DNA of 64,000 nt from the NCBI RefSeq assembly GCF_036634175.1, contig NZ_JAZIFX010000001.1:310001-374000 (forward strand), in the 5' to 3' direction. Below, piece after piece: positions 27,070 to 42,346 of the stretch (positions within the stretch are counted from its first letter, which is position 1; each line of letters opens with the position of its first letter). A program made the position numbers and the translations under genes. Source of the DNA: Streptomyces sp. P9-A2. Its GTDB lineage: Bacteria > Actinomycetota > Actinomycetes > Streptomycetales > Streptomycetaceae. The notes under the pieces were generated by a model, which had not been told where the DNA came from, did no database searches, and saw nothing but the letters and a program-made list of their open reading frames with translations.

Positions 27070-28005
27070 ATGTCCGTCCCCGAACTGATCCGTGTCGTCT
27101 CCCGCGACTCGCCCATGGCGCTTGCCCAAGTGGAGCGTGTCCGGGCCAACTTGGCCGACGCCCTGCCCGGTGTGCGTACCGTGGTCGTCCCCGTGCGGAC
27201 CACCGGCGACAAGTGGCTGGGCGACCTGGCGCAGGTGGAGGGCAAGGGCGCGTTCACCAAGGAGGTCGACGCCGCGCTGCTGACCGGCGAGGCGGATCTC
27301 GCGGTGCACTGCGTCAAGGACGTGCCCGCCGACCGCCCGCTCCCCGCGGGCACCGTGTTCGCCGCGTTCCTGAAGCGGGACGACGTCCGTGACGCCCTCG
27401 TGCACCTGGACGGACTCACCCTGGACGAGTTGCCGGCCGGGTCCCGGATCGGCACCTCCTCCGTGCGCCGTGTCGCGCAGCTGGCCGCCTCCCATCCACA
27501 CCTCCGGTGCGTACCGTTCCGCGGCAACGCCAACCGGCGGCTGGCGAAGCTCGCAGCGGGTGAGGCCGACGCGCTGCTGCTCGCGGTCTCCGGCCTGGAA
27601 CGCATCGACCGCCGCGACGTGATCAGCGAGCTCCTCTCCCCCGAGACGATGATGCCGCCCATCGGCGCGGGCGTTCTCGCGCTCCAGTGCCGTGAGGACG
27701 ACACGGATCTCATCGACGCGGTCAGTGCCCTCGGCCATCCGGACACGCATCGGGAGACCACCGCCGAGCGGATGTTCCTGCACGTGCTGCAGGGACACTG
27801 CAACAGTCCGATCGCCGGGTACGCGCGGGTCGACCGGAGCGGCGAACTGTCACTGCGGGCCTGTGTCTTCACCCCGGACGGCAAGGTACGGCTGAACGCC
27901 CACGAGTGGGCCGGCCCGCTGGATCCGGCGACGCTCGGTATCTCGGTCGCGGTCGCCCTGCTGCGTCAGGGCGCCCGCGAGGTCATCGACGGGATCCCGC
28001 ACTGA
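27070..28005 (+). CDS. hemC: Porphobilinogen deaminase (hydroxymethylbilane synthase)
   Basis: A 311-residue enzyme that polymerises four porphobilinogens into hydroxymethylbilane for haem, sirohaem and cobalamin synthesis. Cys244 in [11 protein letters not shown] is the attachment site of the dipyrromethane cofactor, and the catalytic Asp lies in [10 protein letters not shown] (usually HSxKDxP, so Cys replaces Ser). The gene stands alone without hemA, hemD or hemB, suggesting a second copy beside the normal hem operon elsewhere; this cannot be checked here. Predicted leaderless. Confidence 0.93.
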   Translation: MSVPELIRVVSRDSPMALAQVERVRANLADALPGVRTVVVPVRTTGDKWLGDLAQVEGKGAFTKEVDAALLTGEADLAVHCVKDVPADRPLPAGTVFAAFLKRDDVRDALVHLDGLTLDELPAGSRIGTSSVRRVAQLAASHPHLRCVPFRGNANRRLAKLAAGEADALLLAVSGLERIDRRDVISELLSPETMMPPIGAGVLALQCREDDTDLIDAVSALGHPDTHRETTAERMFLHVLQGHCNSPIAGYARVDRSGELSLRACVFTPDGKVRLNAHEWAGPLDPATLGISVAVALLRQGAREVIDGIPH

Positions 28006-28021
28006 CACCGGTTCAACCGGC

Positions 28022-28543
28022 TCAGGCGGTGCCCTCCTCTGCCTGTTCCTGCAGGAACACGCCGATCTGATGCGCGAGGCCTTCCCGGACCCCGTCCGAC
28101 GGGGTCGCGGCGGGTCCCTCACACACGTCGATGCCGCCCGACCACAGGCGGCGGCCGGTCCACTCCTCGTCGACCCGCAACTGCACCTGGACGTCGACAT
28201 GGCTCAGGGACGCCTCGGGTCCGGCCGCGCAGAGCACGGCGGTGGCACGGCGCAGCGGATAGACGTCGAATCCCTCGATGAACTGCGAGTTGCGCCAGTC
28301 GAGGAACGCGCTCTCCCCGTCGGGGCCGATCCGTACGTCGACCTGACCGTCCTCGAGATGAATTCCGACGTTCCGCTCACCGCGGTTCTCGACGGTCACG
28401 CGAACGCTGAAGTACGTCAGCCCTTGGGCCGCGTCGTCCCGTCCGCGGGGCGGCTCGCCCGATTCCAGACGGTGGACGCGGACCCGCAGACCGGCATGTT
28501 CGTCGTACTCCTGCCAGTCCCCGACCACGTTCGGCTCGTACAC
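28022..28543 (-). CDS. Conserved hypothetical protein
   Basis: A 173-residue cytoplasmic protein without signal or TM segments. A beta-rich core (LTYFSVRVTVENRGERNVGIHLEDGQVDVRIG) resembles immunoglobulin-like DUF4352-type folds. I do not recognise a function. GTG 28543 is the only good start, with GAGAGG upstream. It converges on hemC, 16 bp away. Confidence 0.75.
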   Translation of the reverse strand: MYEPNVVGDWQEYDEHAGLRVRVHRLESGEPPRGRDDAAQGLTYFSVRVTVENRGERNVGIHLEDGQVDVRIGPDGESAFLDWRNSQFIEGFDVYPLRRATAVLCAAGPEASLSHVDVQVQLRVDEEWTGRRLWSGGIDVCEGPAATPSDGVREGLAHQIGVFLQEQAEEGTA

Positions 28544-29082
28544 GGTGCACCTCTCGACTTCTGTCGCTGTTTCCTATCTGTGGGCTCGGCGCACTGTCAA
28601 ATGAGCGGAATGCGCCATGGTCGGACACTTCGTCCCCGGCGGCCGCCGATCAAGCGCTGCGCTGGCACGATCCGCCGGACCCGCCGGCCGGTCCGCGCGG
28701 CGGCGTGCCGCACATCACGTCGCCCACGGTGATCGCCACGCCCCGGCCCGGCGATCTCCTGACCGGCGCCGCCGGGCACGCCCCGCGTCGCCGGTCCCCG
28801 GGCGCCGCGACCGGCACAACGGCCCCCACCGGACTCCGGAATTTCACGTGCTGAATTCCCCCGGTTCCACAGCGTGCGATCCCTTCGATTCCCAGTGCAT
28901 TCCCGCCCTGAATTCAGGAAACCGTTTCACCACCGCTGGACAGGGAATGAGTGGTTCAGTGCTTCGGACCGGAGGCACGACCGTGGGAACCGGCTCGCCG
29001 CCCCCGGGTCTCCTCCGTGTGGTCCGAGTCCGCGCTCCCACGGTGCCCGTCCACCCGGCACCTGCTCAGGGAGGTGCGCGTC
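28544..29082. other. 539-bp divergent intergenic region
   Basis: No supported gene. It separates the hypothetical gene from the sigma factor gene. The right half is AT-richer than its surroundings and carries a SigB-type promoter candidate at 28924-28948. Confidence 0.45.
28924..28948 (+). promoter_or_regulatory. SigB/SigF-type promoter candidate upstream of the sigma factor gene
   Basis: GTTT, a 15-nt spacer and GGGAAT approximate the GNNT-N14-16-GGGTAY consensus of SigB-group promoters. It lies 135 bp upstream of the sigma gene, so autoregulation is possible. One base of the -10 differs from consensus. Confidence 0.4.
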
Positions 29083-29877
29083 ATGCGTATCGCCGGCAGC
29101 ACCACGAAGCCGCATCCTCACCACGACGCCCCGGACACCGCTCAGGACTTCGTCCGCCTCACCCGGCTGCCACAAGGCCCCGAGCGCAAGGCGCTGCGGG
29201 ACGCACTCGTCCGTTCCTGGCTCCCCATGGCCGAGCGGATCGCCGTGCGCTTCCGCGGGCGCGGCGAGGCGCTGGAGGACCTGTACCAGGTGGCTGCCCT
29301 GGGACTGGTCAAGGCCGTCGACCACTACGACCCGGCGCGCGGCACCGCCTTCGAGGCGTACGCCGTGCCGACCGTCACCGGGGAGATCAAACGCCACTTC
29401 CGTGACCACATGTGGACCCTGCACGTGCCCCGCCGGGTGCAGGACCTGCGCAACCGGGTGCGGCACGCCGCCAAGGAGCTGGCGCAGATCACTCCCGGCC
29501 GGGCCCCGACGACCGCCGAGATCGCCGCGTACGCGCAGCTGACCGAGGACGAGGTGCGCACCGGCACGGAGGCCCTGGAGTGCTTCTCCGCACTGTCTCT
29601 GGAGGCGGAGATGCCGGGCACGGACGGCTACGCGCTCGGGGACTCGCTCGGCGGTCCGGACCCCGCGTACGACACGGTCGTCGACCGGGTGGCGGTCCGG
29701 CCCTGTCTCGAGGCGCTTCCGGAGCGCGAGCGGCTCATCCTCTATCTGCGGTTCTTCCGGGGCATGACGCAGAGCAGTATCGCCGAGTTGCTCGGCATCT
29801 CGCAGATGCACGTGTCCCGCCTGCTCAGCAATTGCTTCGCCCAGGTGCGCGAGGAGTTGCGGGCAGAGGCCGGCTGA
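29083..29877 (+). CDS. SigB/F/G-family RNA polymerase sigma factor
   Basis: A 264-residue alternative sigma factor. Region 2 includes EDLYQVAALGLVKAVDHYDPARGTAFEAYAVPTVTGEIKRHFRD, region 3 starts PRRVQDLRNRV, and region 4 ends MTQSSIAELLGISQMHVSRLL. It belongs to the stress/sporulation group controlled by anti-sigma kinases and STAS proteins. ATG 29083 has GGGAGGTG 7 nt upstream. It is a paralogue of the sigma gene at 51388. Its 3' end overlaps the convergent ANTAR gene by 53 nt. Confidence 0.95.
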   Translation: MRIAGSTTKPHPHHDAPDTAQDFVRLTRLPQGPERKALRDALVRSWLPMAERIAVRFRGRGEALEDLYQVAALGLVKAVDHYDPARGTAFEAYAVPTVTGEIKRHFRDHMWTLHVPRRVQDLRNRVRHAAKELAQITPGRAPTTAEIAAYAQLTEDEVRTGTEALECFSALSLEAEMPGTDGYALGDSLGGPDPAYDTVVDRVAVRPCLEALPERERLILYLRFFRGMTQSSIAELLGISQMHVSRLLSNCFAQVREELRAEAG

Positions 29878-30262
29878 ACCGGTCCGCCCGGCCCGTCACG
29901 GTCCGGCCGTCGCGCCCCGGGCGCAGGGCGGGACGGGCCGGGGCGGCCGGACCGGTGGCCTCCGGACCACCCGGGGCACCGAGCCGGTCCAGGGCCTTCC
30001 CCAGCTCCGCCCGGATCCCCGGCGGCAGCACACCGGTGCGTCCCGAGGCCACGATCGTCCCGGCGATGTCACGGAGCTTGACGTTGGTGTGCTGGGAGAC
30101 CTCCCTCAGCACCGTCCACCCCTGATCGGGCGACACCCGTCCGAGGGCGACGACCACGCCGATCGCCTGGTCCACCACCGCGTGCGAGACGACCGCCTCC
30201 TTCAGCTGCTGCACCTCTTCCTCCAGCTGAAGGATTCGGTCCGCTTCCCCGTCCGTGGGCAT
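29825..30262 (-). CDS. ANTAR-domain putative RNA-binding regulator
   Basis: A 145-residue protein. A short coiled coil (DRILQLEEEVQQLKEAVVSHAVVDQAIGVVVALG) leads into an ANTAR domain (PDQGWTVLREVSQHTNVKLRDIAGTIVAS), which binds RNA hairpins for antitermination in other systems. No GAF or PAS sensor is present. The C-terminal 45 residues are Arg/Pro/Gly-rich. GGAGGTGACC directly precedes ATG 30262. The last 53 nt overlap the 3' end of the convergent sigma factor gene, so the transcripts are antisense there. Confidence 0.85.
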   Translation of the reverse strand: MPTDGEADRILQLEEEVQQLKEAVVSHAVVDQAIGVVVALGRVSPDQGWTVLREVSQHTNVKLRDIAGTIVASGRTGVLPPGIRAELGKALDRLGAPGGPEATGPAAPARPALRPGRDGRTVTGRADRFSRPLPATPRAPGRSNC

Positions 30263-30513
30263 GGTCACCTCCGGGTCCGGTGTGCCGCTTCCGTGCCGCC
30301 CGCACCCGCGTTCGGGCGCCTTCGGCGGGTGTCCGGCTCCTCCATCGTCGTCATTCGTCCCGTCCTGTGCCACCGGGCATGTCCACGGCCCCCGCCGCAC
30401 GGGTCCGGGTACCACCGTCGGGGTACTCGGCAGGCGCCCGGAGCCGTACAGGCCGGACACTGGAGTCCCCGGGTCATTGCCAGGCCGACGAGATCAGCGA
30501 TCAGGACGCGACT

Positions 30514-31320
30514 GTGACGAACCACGACATGCCCTCCCCCTCCGGCACGACGGACGTCTTCTCGACGCACTCCGTGTACGGGACCCCCTGCTGGGTGAGT
30601 CTGACCAGCCGCGATCTGGGGACGACCGAGGAGTTCTACGGTGCCGTGCTGGGCTGGCGGTGGCGCCCGGTCCGGCTGGGTGAGCGGTTCCGGGTCGCCC
30701 TGGCGGACGGCGCACCGGTGGCGGGCGTCGCCGCGGTCGCCGACATGTGGCGGATGGCCGTGGCCTGGACCCCGTACTTCGCGGCGCGCAGCGCGGACGA
30801 GGCGGTGGCGCGGGTGCAGGAACGCGGCGGCACTCTGGCGGTCGGCCCGATCTCACTGCCCCCGGGGCGCGCGGCACTGCTGGCCGACCGGGACGGCGCG
30901 ACCTTCGGGGTGTGGGAGGGCGAGCTGTCCACCGACTGGCTCAGCTGGCAGCGGTCCCAGCCCTCCTTCGTCAGGCTGCACACCCGGGATGCCTTCGACG
31001 CCGCCATCTTCTACGGCGAGGTCTTCGACTGGGGTACGACGGGGACGGGCCGCACGGAGGTCGTCTACGAAGGCGAGGAGGTGGTGCTGCGCGGGGACGG
31101 GCAGGTCCTCGCCTGCATCGAGTCGGGGGCGCTGGGATCGGCGCCCGATCCGACGATCAGGCCGCACTGGCAGGTGCACTTCAGCGTGACGGACGTGGAC
31201 GCCTGCGTCCGCGCGGCCGAGCGGCACGGCGGCAGCGTGGTGACCCTGCGTGACAGCGAGGCCGTACTGCGCGACAACGAGGGCGCCGTGTTCACGGTGA
31301 CCGCGCGCCGGGGCCGCTGA
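30514..31320 (+). CDS. Two-domain VOC (glyoxalase/bleomycin-resistance-like) protein
   Basis: A 268-residue protein with two tandem vicinal-oxygen-chelate domains (about residues 20-135 and 145-265). Domain starts are GTPCWVSLTSRDLGTTEEFYGAVLGW and PSFVRLHTRDAFDAAIFYGEVFDW. Ligand unknown; similar actinomycete proteins are annotated as hydroxylases or glyoxalase-like. GTG 30514 has AGGAC upstream; ATG 30529 is an alternative. Convergent with glgX, 21 bp away. Confidence 0.9.
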   Translation: MTNHDMPSPSGTTDVFSTHSVYGTPCWVSLTSRDLGTTEEFYGAVLGWRWRPVRLGERFRVALADGAPVAGVAAVADMWRMAVAWTPYFAARSADEAVARVQERGGTLAVGPISLPPGRAALLADRDGATFGVWEGELSTDWLSWQRSQPSFVRLHTRDAFDAAIFYGEVFDWGTTGTGRTEVVYEGEEVVLRGDGQVLACIESGALGSAPDPTIRPHWQVHFSVTDVDACVRAAERHGGSVVTLRDSEAVLRDNEGAVFTVTARRGR

Positions 31321-31341
31321 CCCCGGGAGGGCCGCGGTCCC

Positions 31342-33482
<2,141 letters not shown>

Positions 33483-33486
<4 letters not shown>

Positions 33487-33995
33487 CGGGCTGCCTCCAG
33501 GAGGTCGGCGGGGGTACGCGCCAGGCCGGCCAGCTGGGCGACGGTGACCACGCGGGGCAGGTCCAGCCCCTCGCTCGCCCTCGGGTCCGGAGCGGTCGGC
33601 ACCAGTGGGACGCGCTCGTCGGCGCGGGCCCGCTGCGAGAACCAGATGACCTTGCTGCCGGTCTCGGTGGCACAGCAGCCCCAGCCGTCACTGCTGGCGG
33701 CGATGTGCTCCAGGCAGCCGCGCAGTTGCCGGTCGGGGCGCAGAGCGTGGTCGTAGCCCCCGATGGCGGTGATGAGGTGCTGCCCGTTCCACCACATCTC
33801 GATCGACGCGTCCTTGTCGGTGGCGTGCTCCTCGATGGCGCGCAGCAGCATCTCGGTGCCGCGGCAGACTGGCTCCACCAGGTTCTCCAGGTCCCAGTGC
33901 CGGAGGTGGGCGGCCAGAATGCGGCCGACCTGCTCCACGCGTTCCGGGCTGACTTCCACATCGAGGTGGTAGTAGCAGGGCACTGCGGTCTTCAT
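33483..33995 (-). CDS. Small ATPase-like protein coupled to glgX (Pep-type)
   Basis: A 170-residue protein with an anti-sigma-kinase-like fold (VEQVGRILAAHLRHWDLENLVEPVCRGTEMLLRAIEEHATD). The helix that normally holds the ATP-binding Asn reads TEMLLRAIEEH without that Asn, and the Gly-rich lid is weak, so it may not bind ATP. Proteins of this type recur beside GlgE-type genes in Streptomyces. ATG 33995 has GAGGAG 10 nt upstream. The stop overlaps the glgX start (GTGA). It may regulate the cluster, which is inference. Confidence 0.75.
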
Positions 33996-34363
33996 CGTCG
34001 TTGGCTCCTCACCGCGAAGCTCCCGATTTCCCCTCGCCCCTGCGGGACGAGCCCCGAACACGAAACGTGAGCGGCTGGCGCTTCTGAGTCACCATCAGCG
34101 TGACCGGGTTGGCCCATTCGTGCAACACGAGCACGCGGCCGGGGTGACCGATACGCCGGACGGGCGCAGTTCCCGCCGACCTCGGATGCCGCCCGGCCCG
34201 CCACACCGGACCAAGGTCCAACAGGACGCACAGTTACTGATCATGCACCATGTGTGAAGACCCCTCGACCGCCGTCATGGGACCGTGCCCTCCACGCGCA
34301 CGGCCGCCGCCCGACCGCCGGGAGAAACGTCCCTCCACGAGCCACGGAAAGGTGACCGGCGCC
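33996..34363. other. 368-bp divergent promoter region of the glucan cluster
   Basis: No supported gene. It separates the glgX operon from the DUF5133-glgE-treS-pep2-glgB operon and so should hold both promoters. A short inverted repeat TCGTG-CAA-CACGA lies at 34118-34130. Confidence 0.45.
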
Positions 34364-34663
34364 ATGCTGCTACCCGCCAGAGCCGAAGTCGCCCGGCAGT
34401 TGCGTCGCTACCGGGCCTGGGAACGCGTGATGCTCGCCGCCCCCACCGACCTCACGGTACGGACGACGTTCGAGGACTCGGGTTACACCCTCTGTGTGCT
34501 GATGGGCAAGCGCTGCGCGCGGGAGGCTGCCGACGCGGCCGAACGGTATTTGCGCACCAGTCTCGTCACCTACCTGCAGGAACAGAACGGCCGGCCCCGG
34601 CCGGCCACTGCGGCCAGACGGGTTCCACCGGCGGTCGAGCGGCGGTCCCCGGCGGGAAGGTGA
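34364..34663 (+). CDS. DUF5133-like small protein
   Basis: A 99-residue protein similar to the Streptomyces DUF5133 family (MLLPARAEVARQLRRYRAWERVM; DSGYTLCVLMGKRCAREAADAAERYL). Function unknown; no TM segment. A basic tail rich in Arg and Pro follows residue 70. ATG 34364 has GGAAAGG upstream. It is the first gene on the plus side of the glucan cluster, 74 bp before glgE. Confidence 0.75.
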   Translation: MLLPARAEVARQLRRYRAWERVMLAAPTDLTVRTTFEDSGYTLCVLMGKRCAREAADAAERYLRTSLVTYLQEQNGRPRPATAARRVPPAVERRSPAGR

Positions 34664-34737
34664 AGGACCTTCCCGCCTCAATTTCGTCCCACGACCGGGC
34701 ACGGGCCCGGCGTCGAGCACGGCGGAGGTACAGACCC

Positions 34738-38456
<3,719 letters not shown>

Positions 38457-38484
38457 CCGTGCGCCGACGACAGGAGGCGTCACC

Positions 38485-39843
38485 ATGACGAAGACCGCAT
38501 TCCTGCGTCCGCGAAGCGCGGCCGCCGAACCCATGGAGTCGTTCGCCGGGCTGCTGCGCGAATGGCTGCCGGAACAGCGCTGGTTCGCCGGCAAGGACCG
38601 GCCCGTCACCGACCTCCATGTGCTGTCGATGACGGAGCTGTTCCCCGGTTGTCTGCATCTGCTGGTCCACGCCGGCCACGGCGGTGTGCCCTCTCCCGGG
38701 AACACTCCCTGGGCCGGGGACTGCTACCAGCTCCTCCTCGGCGTACGGGAGCATCCCTCGCCGCGCCTGGGCCGGGCGGTCATCGGCAGGGTGCGGGACG
38801 GGGCACTGGCCGGGCGCACGGTCTACGACGCGCTCCACGACCCGCGGTCGGCGCAGCTGCTGCTGGAACGGCTGCGGCACCCCACAGTGGTGGGCCCGCT
38901 GCGGTTCGAGGGCCACGCGGCCCAGCGGGTGCCGGCCGGGCTGGTGCCGCGGCTGCTGGACGCCGAGCAGTCCAACTCCTCGCTGGTGTACGGCGACGAG
39001 TTCATCCTGAAGGTCTTCCGAAGGATCCAGCCCGGGGTCAACCCGGATCTGGAGGTGCCCGGCGCACTGGCACGGCAGGGCTGCCACCGGGTGCCCGCCC
39101 CGGTGGCCTGGCTGCGCACCACGCATCCGTTCAAAGCGACGCTCGGCGTCCTCCAGCCGTTCCTGCGCGATGCCTCCGACGGCTGGACGCTGGCCCTGGA
39201 GGCGCTGGCCGCCGGTGACGACTTCACCGCGCAGTCGCATGCCCTCGGCCGGGCCACCGCGGACGTGCATCTGGCGCTCGGCGCGGCCTTCCCCGTCGGC
39301 GGCCCCGGGGAGAACGCGCTCACGGCGGAGGGGATGACCGAGCGGCTGACCGCCGCCGCGCACTCCGTACCCGTGCTCCAGCCGTTCGTACCCGGTCTGA
39401 AGACGGCGTTCGCCGCACTCGCGACCTGCGATCCCGGGCCGCCCGCCCAGCGCATCCACGGCGACCTGCACCTCGGACAGGTGCTGCGGGCCGGACGCGA
39501 CTGGTTCGTCATCGACTTCGAGGGCGAGCCGTCCCGGCCGCTCTCCGAACGGCGCAGCGCCCACTCCCCCCTGCGGGACATCGCCGGGATGCTGCGCTCG
39601 TTCGACTACGCCGCCCGCCAGCGCCGCCCCTGGCGCCCGGAGTGGGCGCGCCGCTGTCGCGAGGCCTACTGCGCGGGCTACACGGCCCGCGCAGGCTGGG
39701 ACCCGCGCAAGAAGCACGGTCTGCTCCGCGCGTACGAAACGGACCGGGCCGTGTACGAGGTGCTGTACGAGGCCCGGCACCGACCCGACTGGCTGCCCGT
39801 ACCCATGGCGGCGATCAAGCGCCTCGCCGTGAGAGGAGACTGA
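38485..39843 (+). CDS. pep2: Maltokinase
   Basis: A 452-residue aminoglycoside-phosphotransferase-fold kinase that makes maltose 1-phosphate. The catalytic loop is RIHGDLHLGQVL (His325, Asp327), followed by the metal-binding VIDFEGEP. The N-terminal cap starts LLREWLPEQRWFAGKDR, a maltokinase signature. AGGAGG lies 9 nt before ATG 38485. 28 bp after treS and 3 bp before glgB, clearly one operon. Confidence 0.96.
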   Translation: MTKTAFLRPRSAAAEPMESFAGLLREWLPEQRWFAGKDRPVTDLHVLSMTELFPGCLHLLVHAGHGGVPSPGNTPWAGDCYQLLLGVREHPSPRLGRAVIGRVRDGALAGRTVYDALHDPRSAQLLLERLRHPTVVGPLRFEGHAAQRVPAGLVPRLLDAEQSNSSLVYGDEFILKVFRRIQPGVNPDLEVPGALARQGCHRVPAPVAWLRTTHPFKATLGVLQPFLRDASDGWTLALEALAAGDDFTAQSHALGRATADVHLALGAAFPVGGPGENALTAEGMTERLTAAAHSVPVLQPFVPGLKTAFAALATCDPGPPAQRIHGDLHLGQVLRAGRDWFVIDFEGEPSRPLSERRSAHSPLRDIAGMLRSFDYAARQRRPWRPEWARRCREAYCAGYTARAGWDPRKKHGLLRAYETDRAVYEVLYEARHRPDWLPVPMAAIKRLAVRGD

Positions 39844-39846
39844 GCC

Positions 39847-42072
39847 GTGGCCCTGCACGACACACCGCTTCCCGAGTCGGCCGGGTCCGTCCCGTCCGCC
39901 CCGGAGACATACGGGACCGCACCCGCCCTCGATCCCGTCGACCGGGGGCGCCTGCTGGCGGGCGCCCATCACGATCCGCACGCGCTGCTCGGCGCCCACC
40001 CGGTGCCGGGCGGCATCGCCTTCCGGGCGCTGCGGCCGTTCGCGCGCACGGTGAGTGTGGTCACCGGCGGCGAGCACACCCCGCTCGTCTCGGAGGGCGA
40101 CGGCGTCTTCTCCGGGGTCCTGCCGCTGGACGCGGTCCCCGCGTACACGCTGGCGGTGGCGTACGGCGACGAGGACGCCGTCGAGGTACACGATCCGTAC
40201 CGGATGCCGCCCTCGCTCGGCGAACTGGATCTGCATCTGATCGGCGAGGGGCGCCACGAGGAACTGTGGACCGCGCTCGGCGCGCACCCCATGACCCACC
40301 AGGGGGTGACCGGCACCCGCTTCACCGTGTGGGCGCCGAACGCGCAGGGCGTCCGGGTCGCGGGCGATTTCACCTGCTGGGACGGGACGGCGTTCCCGAT
40401 GCGCTCGCTCGGCTCGTCCGGGGTGTGGGAGGTGTTCCTGCCGGGGATCGGTGAGGGCGCCCGCTACAAGTTCGAGGTGCACTCCCGGTACGGCGGGCGG
40501 GCCCTGAAGGCCGACCCGATGGCGCGCCTCGCGGAGGAACCGCCGAACACCGCGTCGATCGTGACGGCCTCGCACTACACGTGGGACGACGCCGCGTGGA
40601 TGAAACACCGTGCCCGGGTGTCCGTGCACGAGGCGCCGTTCTCGGTGTACGAGATCCATCTGGCGTCCTGGCGGCCGGGGCTGACCTATCGCGAGCTTGC
40701 CGAGGTGCTGCCGGCCTACGTCAAGGACCTCGGCTTCACCCATGTCGAGTTGATGCCGGTCGCGGAGCATCCCTACGGCCCGTCCTGGGGCTATCAGGTG
40801 ACCGGTTTCTACGCGCCCACGGCCCGCCTCGGCACCCCGGACGACTTCAAGCACCTGGTGGACGCCCTGCACCGGGCCGGGATCGGCGTGATCATGGACT
40901 GGGTGCCGGCGCACTTCCCGAAGGACGACTGGGCGCTGGCCCGGTTCGACGGGGACCCGCTGTACGAGCCGGGGGACGCCCGGCGGGCGGAGCACCCGGA
41001 CTGGGGGACGTACACGTTCGACTTCGCCCGGACCGAGGTACGCAACTTCCTGGTCGCCAACGCCGTGTACTGGTGCCAGGAGTTCCACATCGACGGTCTG
41101 CGCGTGGACGCCGTCGCCTCGATGCTCTACCTGGACTACTCGCGGGACTCCGGCCAGTGGGAACCCAATGTGCACGGCGGCCGGGAGGACCTGGCGGCGA
41201 TGGCGTTCCTGCAGGAGATGAACGCGACCGTGTACCGGCGGTGCCCGGGAGTGGTGACGATCGCTGAGGAGTCGACCGCGTGGGGCGGGGTGACCCGGCC
41301 CACCGACACCGGCGGTCTGGGATTCGGGCTGAAGTGGAACATGGGCTGGATGCACGACTCGCTGCAGTACATGAGCCACGAGCCGGTCCACCGCAAGTAC
41401 CACCACCACGAGATGACGTTCTCGATGGTGTACGCCTACAGCGAGAACTACGTGCTGCCGATCTCCCACGACGAGGTCGTGCACGGCAAGCAGGCCCTCG
41501 TGTCGAAAATGCCCGGCGACTGGTGGCAGCGGCGGGCGAACACCCGGGCCTACCTCGGTTTCATGTGGGCCCACCCCGGCAAGCAACTGCTGTTCATGGG
41601 GCAGGAGTTCGCGCAGGGCGCCGAGTGGTCCGAGCAGCACGGCCCGGAGTGGTGGCTGCTGGACGACGCGTACCGCTTCGCGGGCGACCACCGCGGCGTA
41701 CAGGATCTGGTGCGCGACCTCAACGCCCGTTACCGGGCGACGGACGCGCTGTGGCAGCGGGACACCGATCCGGGCGGGTTCCGCTGGGTGTCGGTGGACG
41801 CGGCCGAGGACAACGTGTTCGCGTTCCTGCGGTACGACCGGGACGGCACTCCGCTGCTCTCGGTGTCGAACTTCTCCCCCGTCGTCCGGCACGACCACCG
41901 GCTGGGAGTGCCCGACGACGTGATCGCCTGGCGGGAGGTCCTCAACACGGACGCGGCCCGCTACGGCGGCGGTGACGTCACCAACCCGGACCCGGTCAAG
42001 CCCGAGGACGGCAGCGTCGGCATCACTCTCCCGCCCCTCGCGACGGTGTGGCTGGTGCCGCACGACCTGTGA
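39847..42072 (+). CDS. glgB: 1,4-alpha-glucan branching enzyme
   Basis: A 741-residue GH13_9 branching enzyme. It has an extra N-terminal beta domain (about residues 35-130), a CBM48 ([23 protein letters not shown]), the barrel with [10 protein letters not shown], nucleophile Asp in [17 protein letters not shown], Glu in VTIAEEST and [15 protein letters not shown] 39847 begins 3 bp after the pep2 stop. It is the last gene of the operon and supplies branches to the GlgE-made glucan. Confidence 0.97.
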   Translation: MALHDTPLPESAGSVPSAPETYGTAPALDPVDRGRLLAGAHHDPHALLGAHPVPGGIAFRALRPFARTVSVVTGGEHTPLVSEGDGVFSGVLPLDAVPAYTLAVAYGDEDAVEVHDPYRMPPSLGELDLHLIGEGRHEELWTALGAHPMTHQGVTGTRFTVWAPNAQGVRVAGDFTCWDGTAFPMRSLGSSGVWEVFLPGIGEGARYKFEVHSRYGGRALKADPMARLAEEPPNTASIVTASHYTWDDAAWMKHRARVSVHEAPFSVYEIHLASWRPGLTYRELAEVLPAYVKDLGFTHVELMPVAEHPYGPSWGYQVTGFYAPTARLGTPDDFKHLVDALHRAGIGVIMDWVPAHFPKDDWALARFDGDPLYEPGDARRAEHPDWGTYTFDFARTEVRNFLVANAVYWCQEFHIDGLRVDAVASMLYLDYSRDSGQWEPNVHGGREDLAAMAFLQEMNATVYRRCPGVVTIAEESTAWGGVTRPTDTGGLGFGLKWNMGWMHDSLQYMSHEPVHRKYHHHEMTFSMVYAYSENYVLPISHDEVVHGKQALVSKMPGDWWQRRANTRAYLGFMWAHPGKQLLFMGQEFAQGAEWSEQHGPEWWLLDDAYRFAGDHRGVQDLVRDLNARYRATDALWQRDTDPGGFRWVSVDAAEDNVFAFLRYDRDGTPLLSVSNFSPVVRHDHRLGVPDDVIAWREVLNTDAARYGGGDVTNPDPVKPEDGSVGITLPPLATVWLVPHDL

Positions 42073-42346
42073 GGCCCGGCGGCCCTCCTCCCGCCCCCGT
42101 ACCCGCGTCCGGACGGTGATCGGCACGGGTACCGCGCGTGCCTGTGCATGCCGGGGCGGAAGGGCCCCGGCGGGGAATACGGGCGGAATGCGCGGGCAGG
42201 CTCGGGCCGCCGGGGCGGCGTGATCATCAATGTGGCCACAGTTCCGGCGATCCGGCCCCGGAACGCTCGGGCTCGGCTACATTCAGGCACCGCCGATGAC
42301 TCCGCTCGTCGGCCGAATCACAGCCCGTACATGTCAGGAGCAGTGC

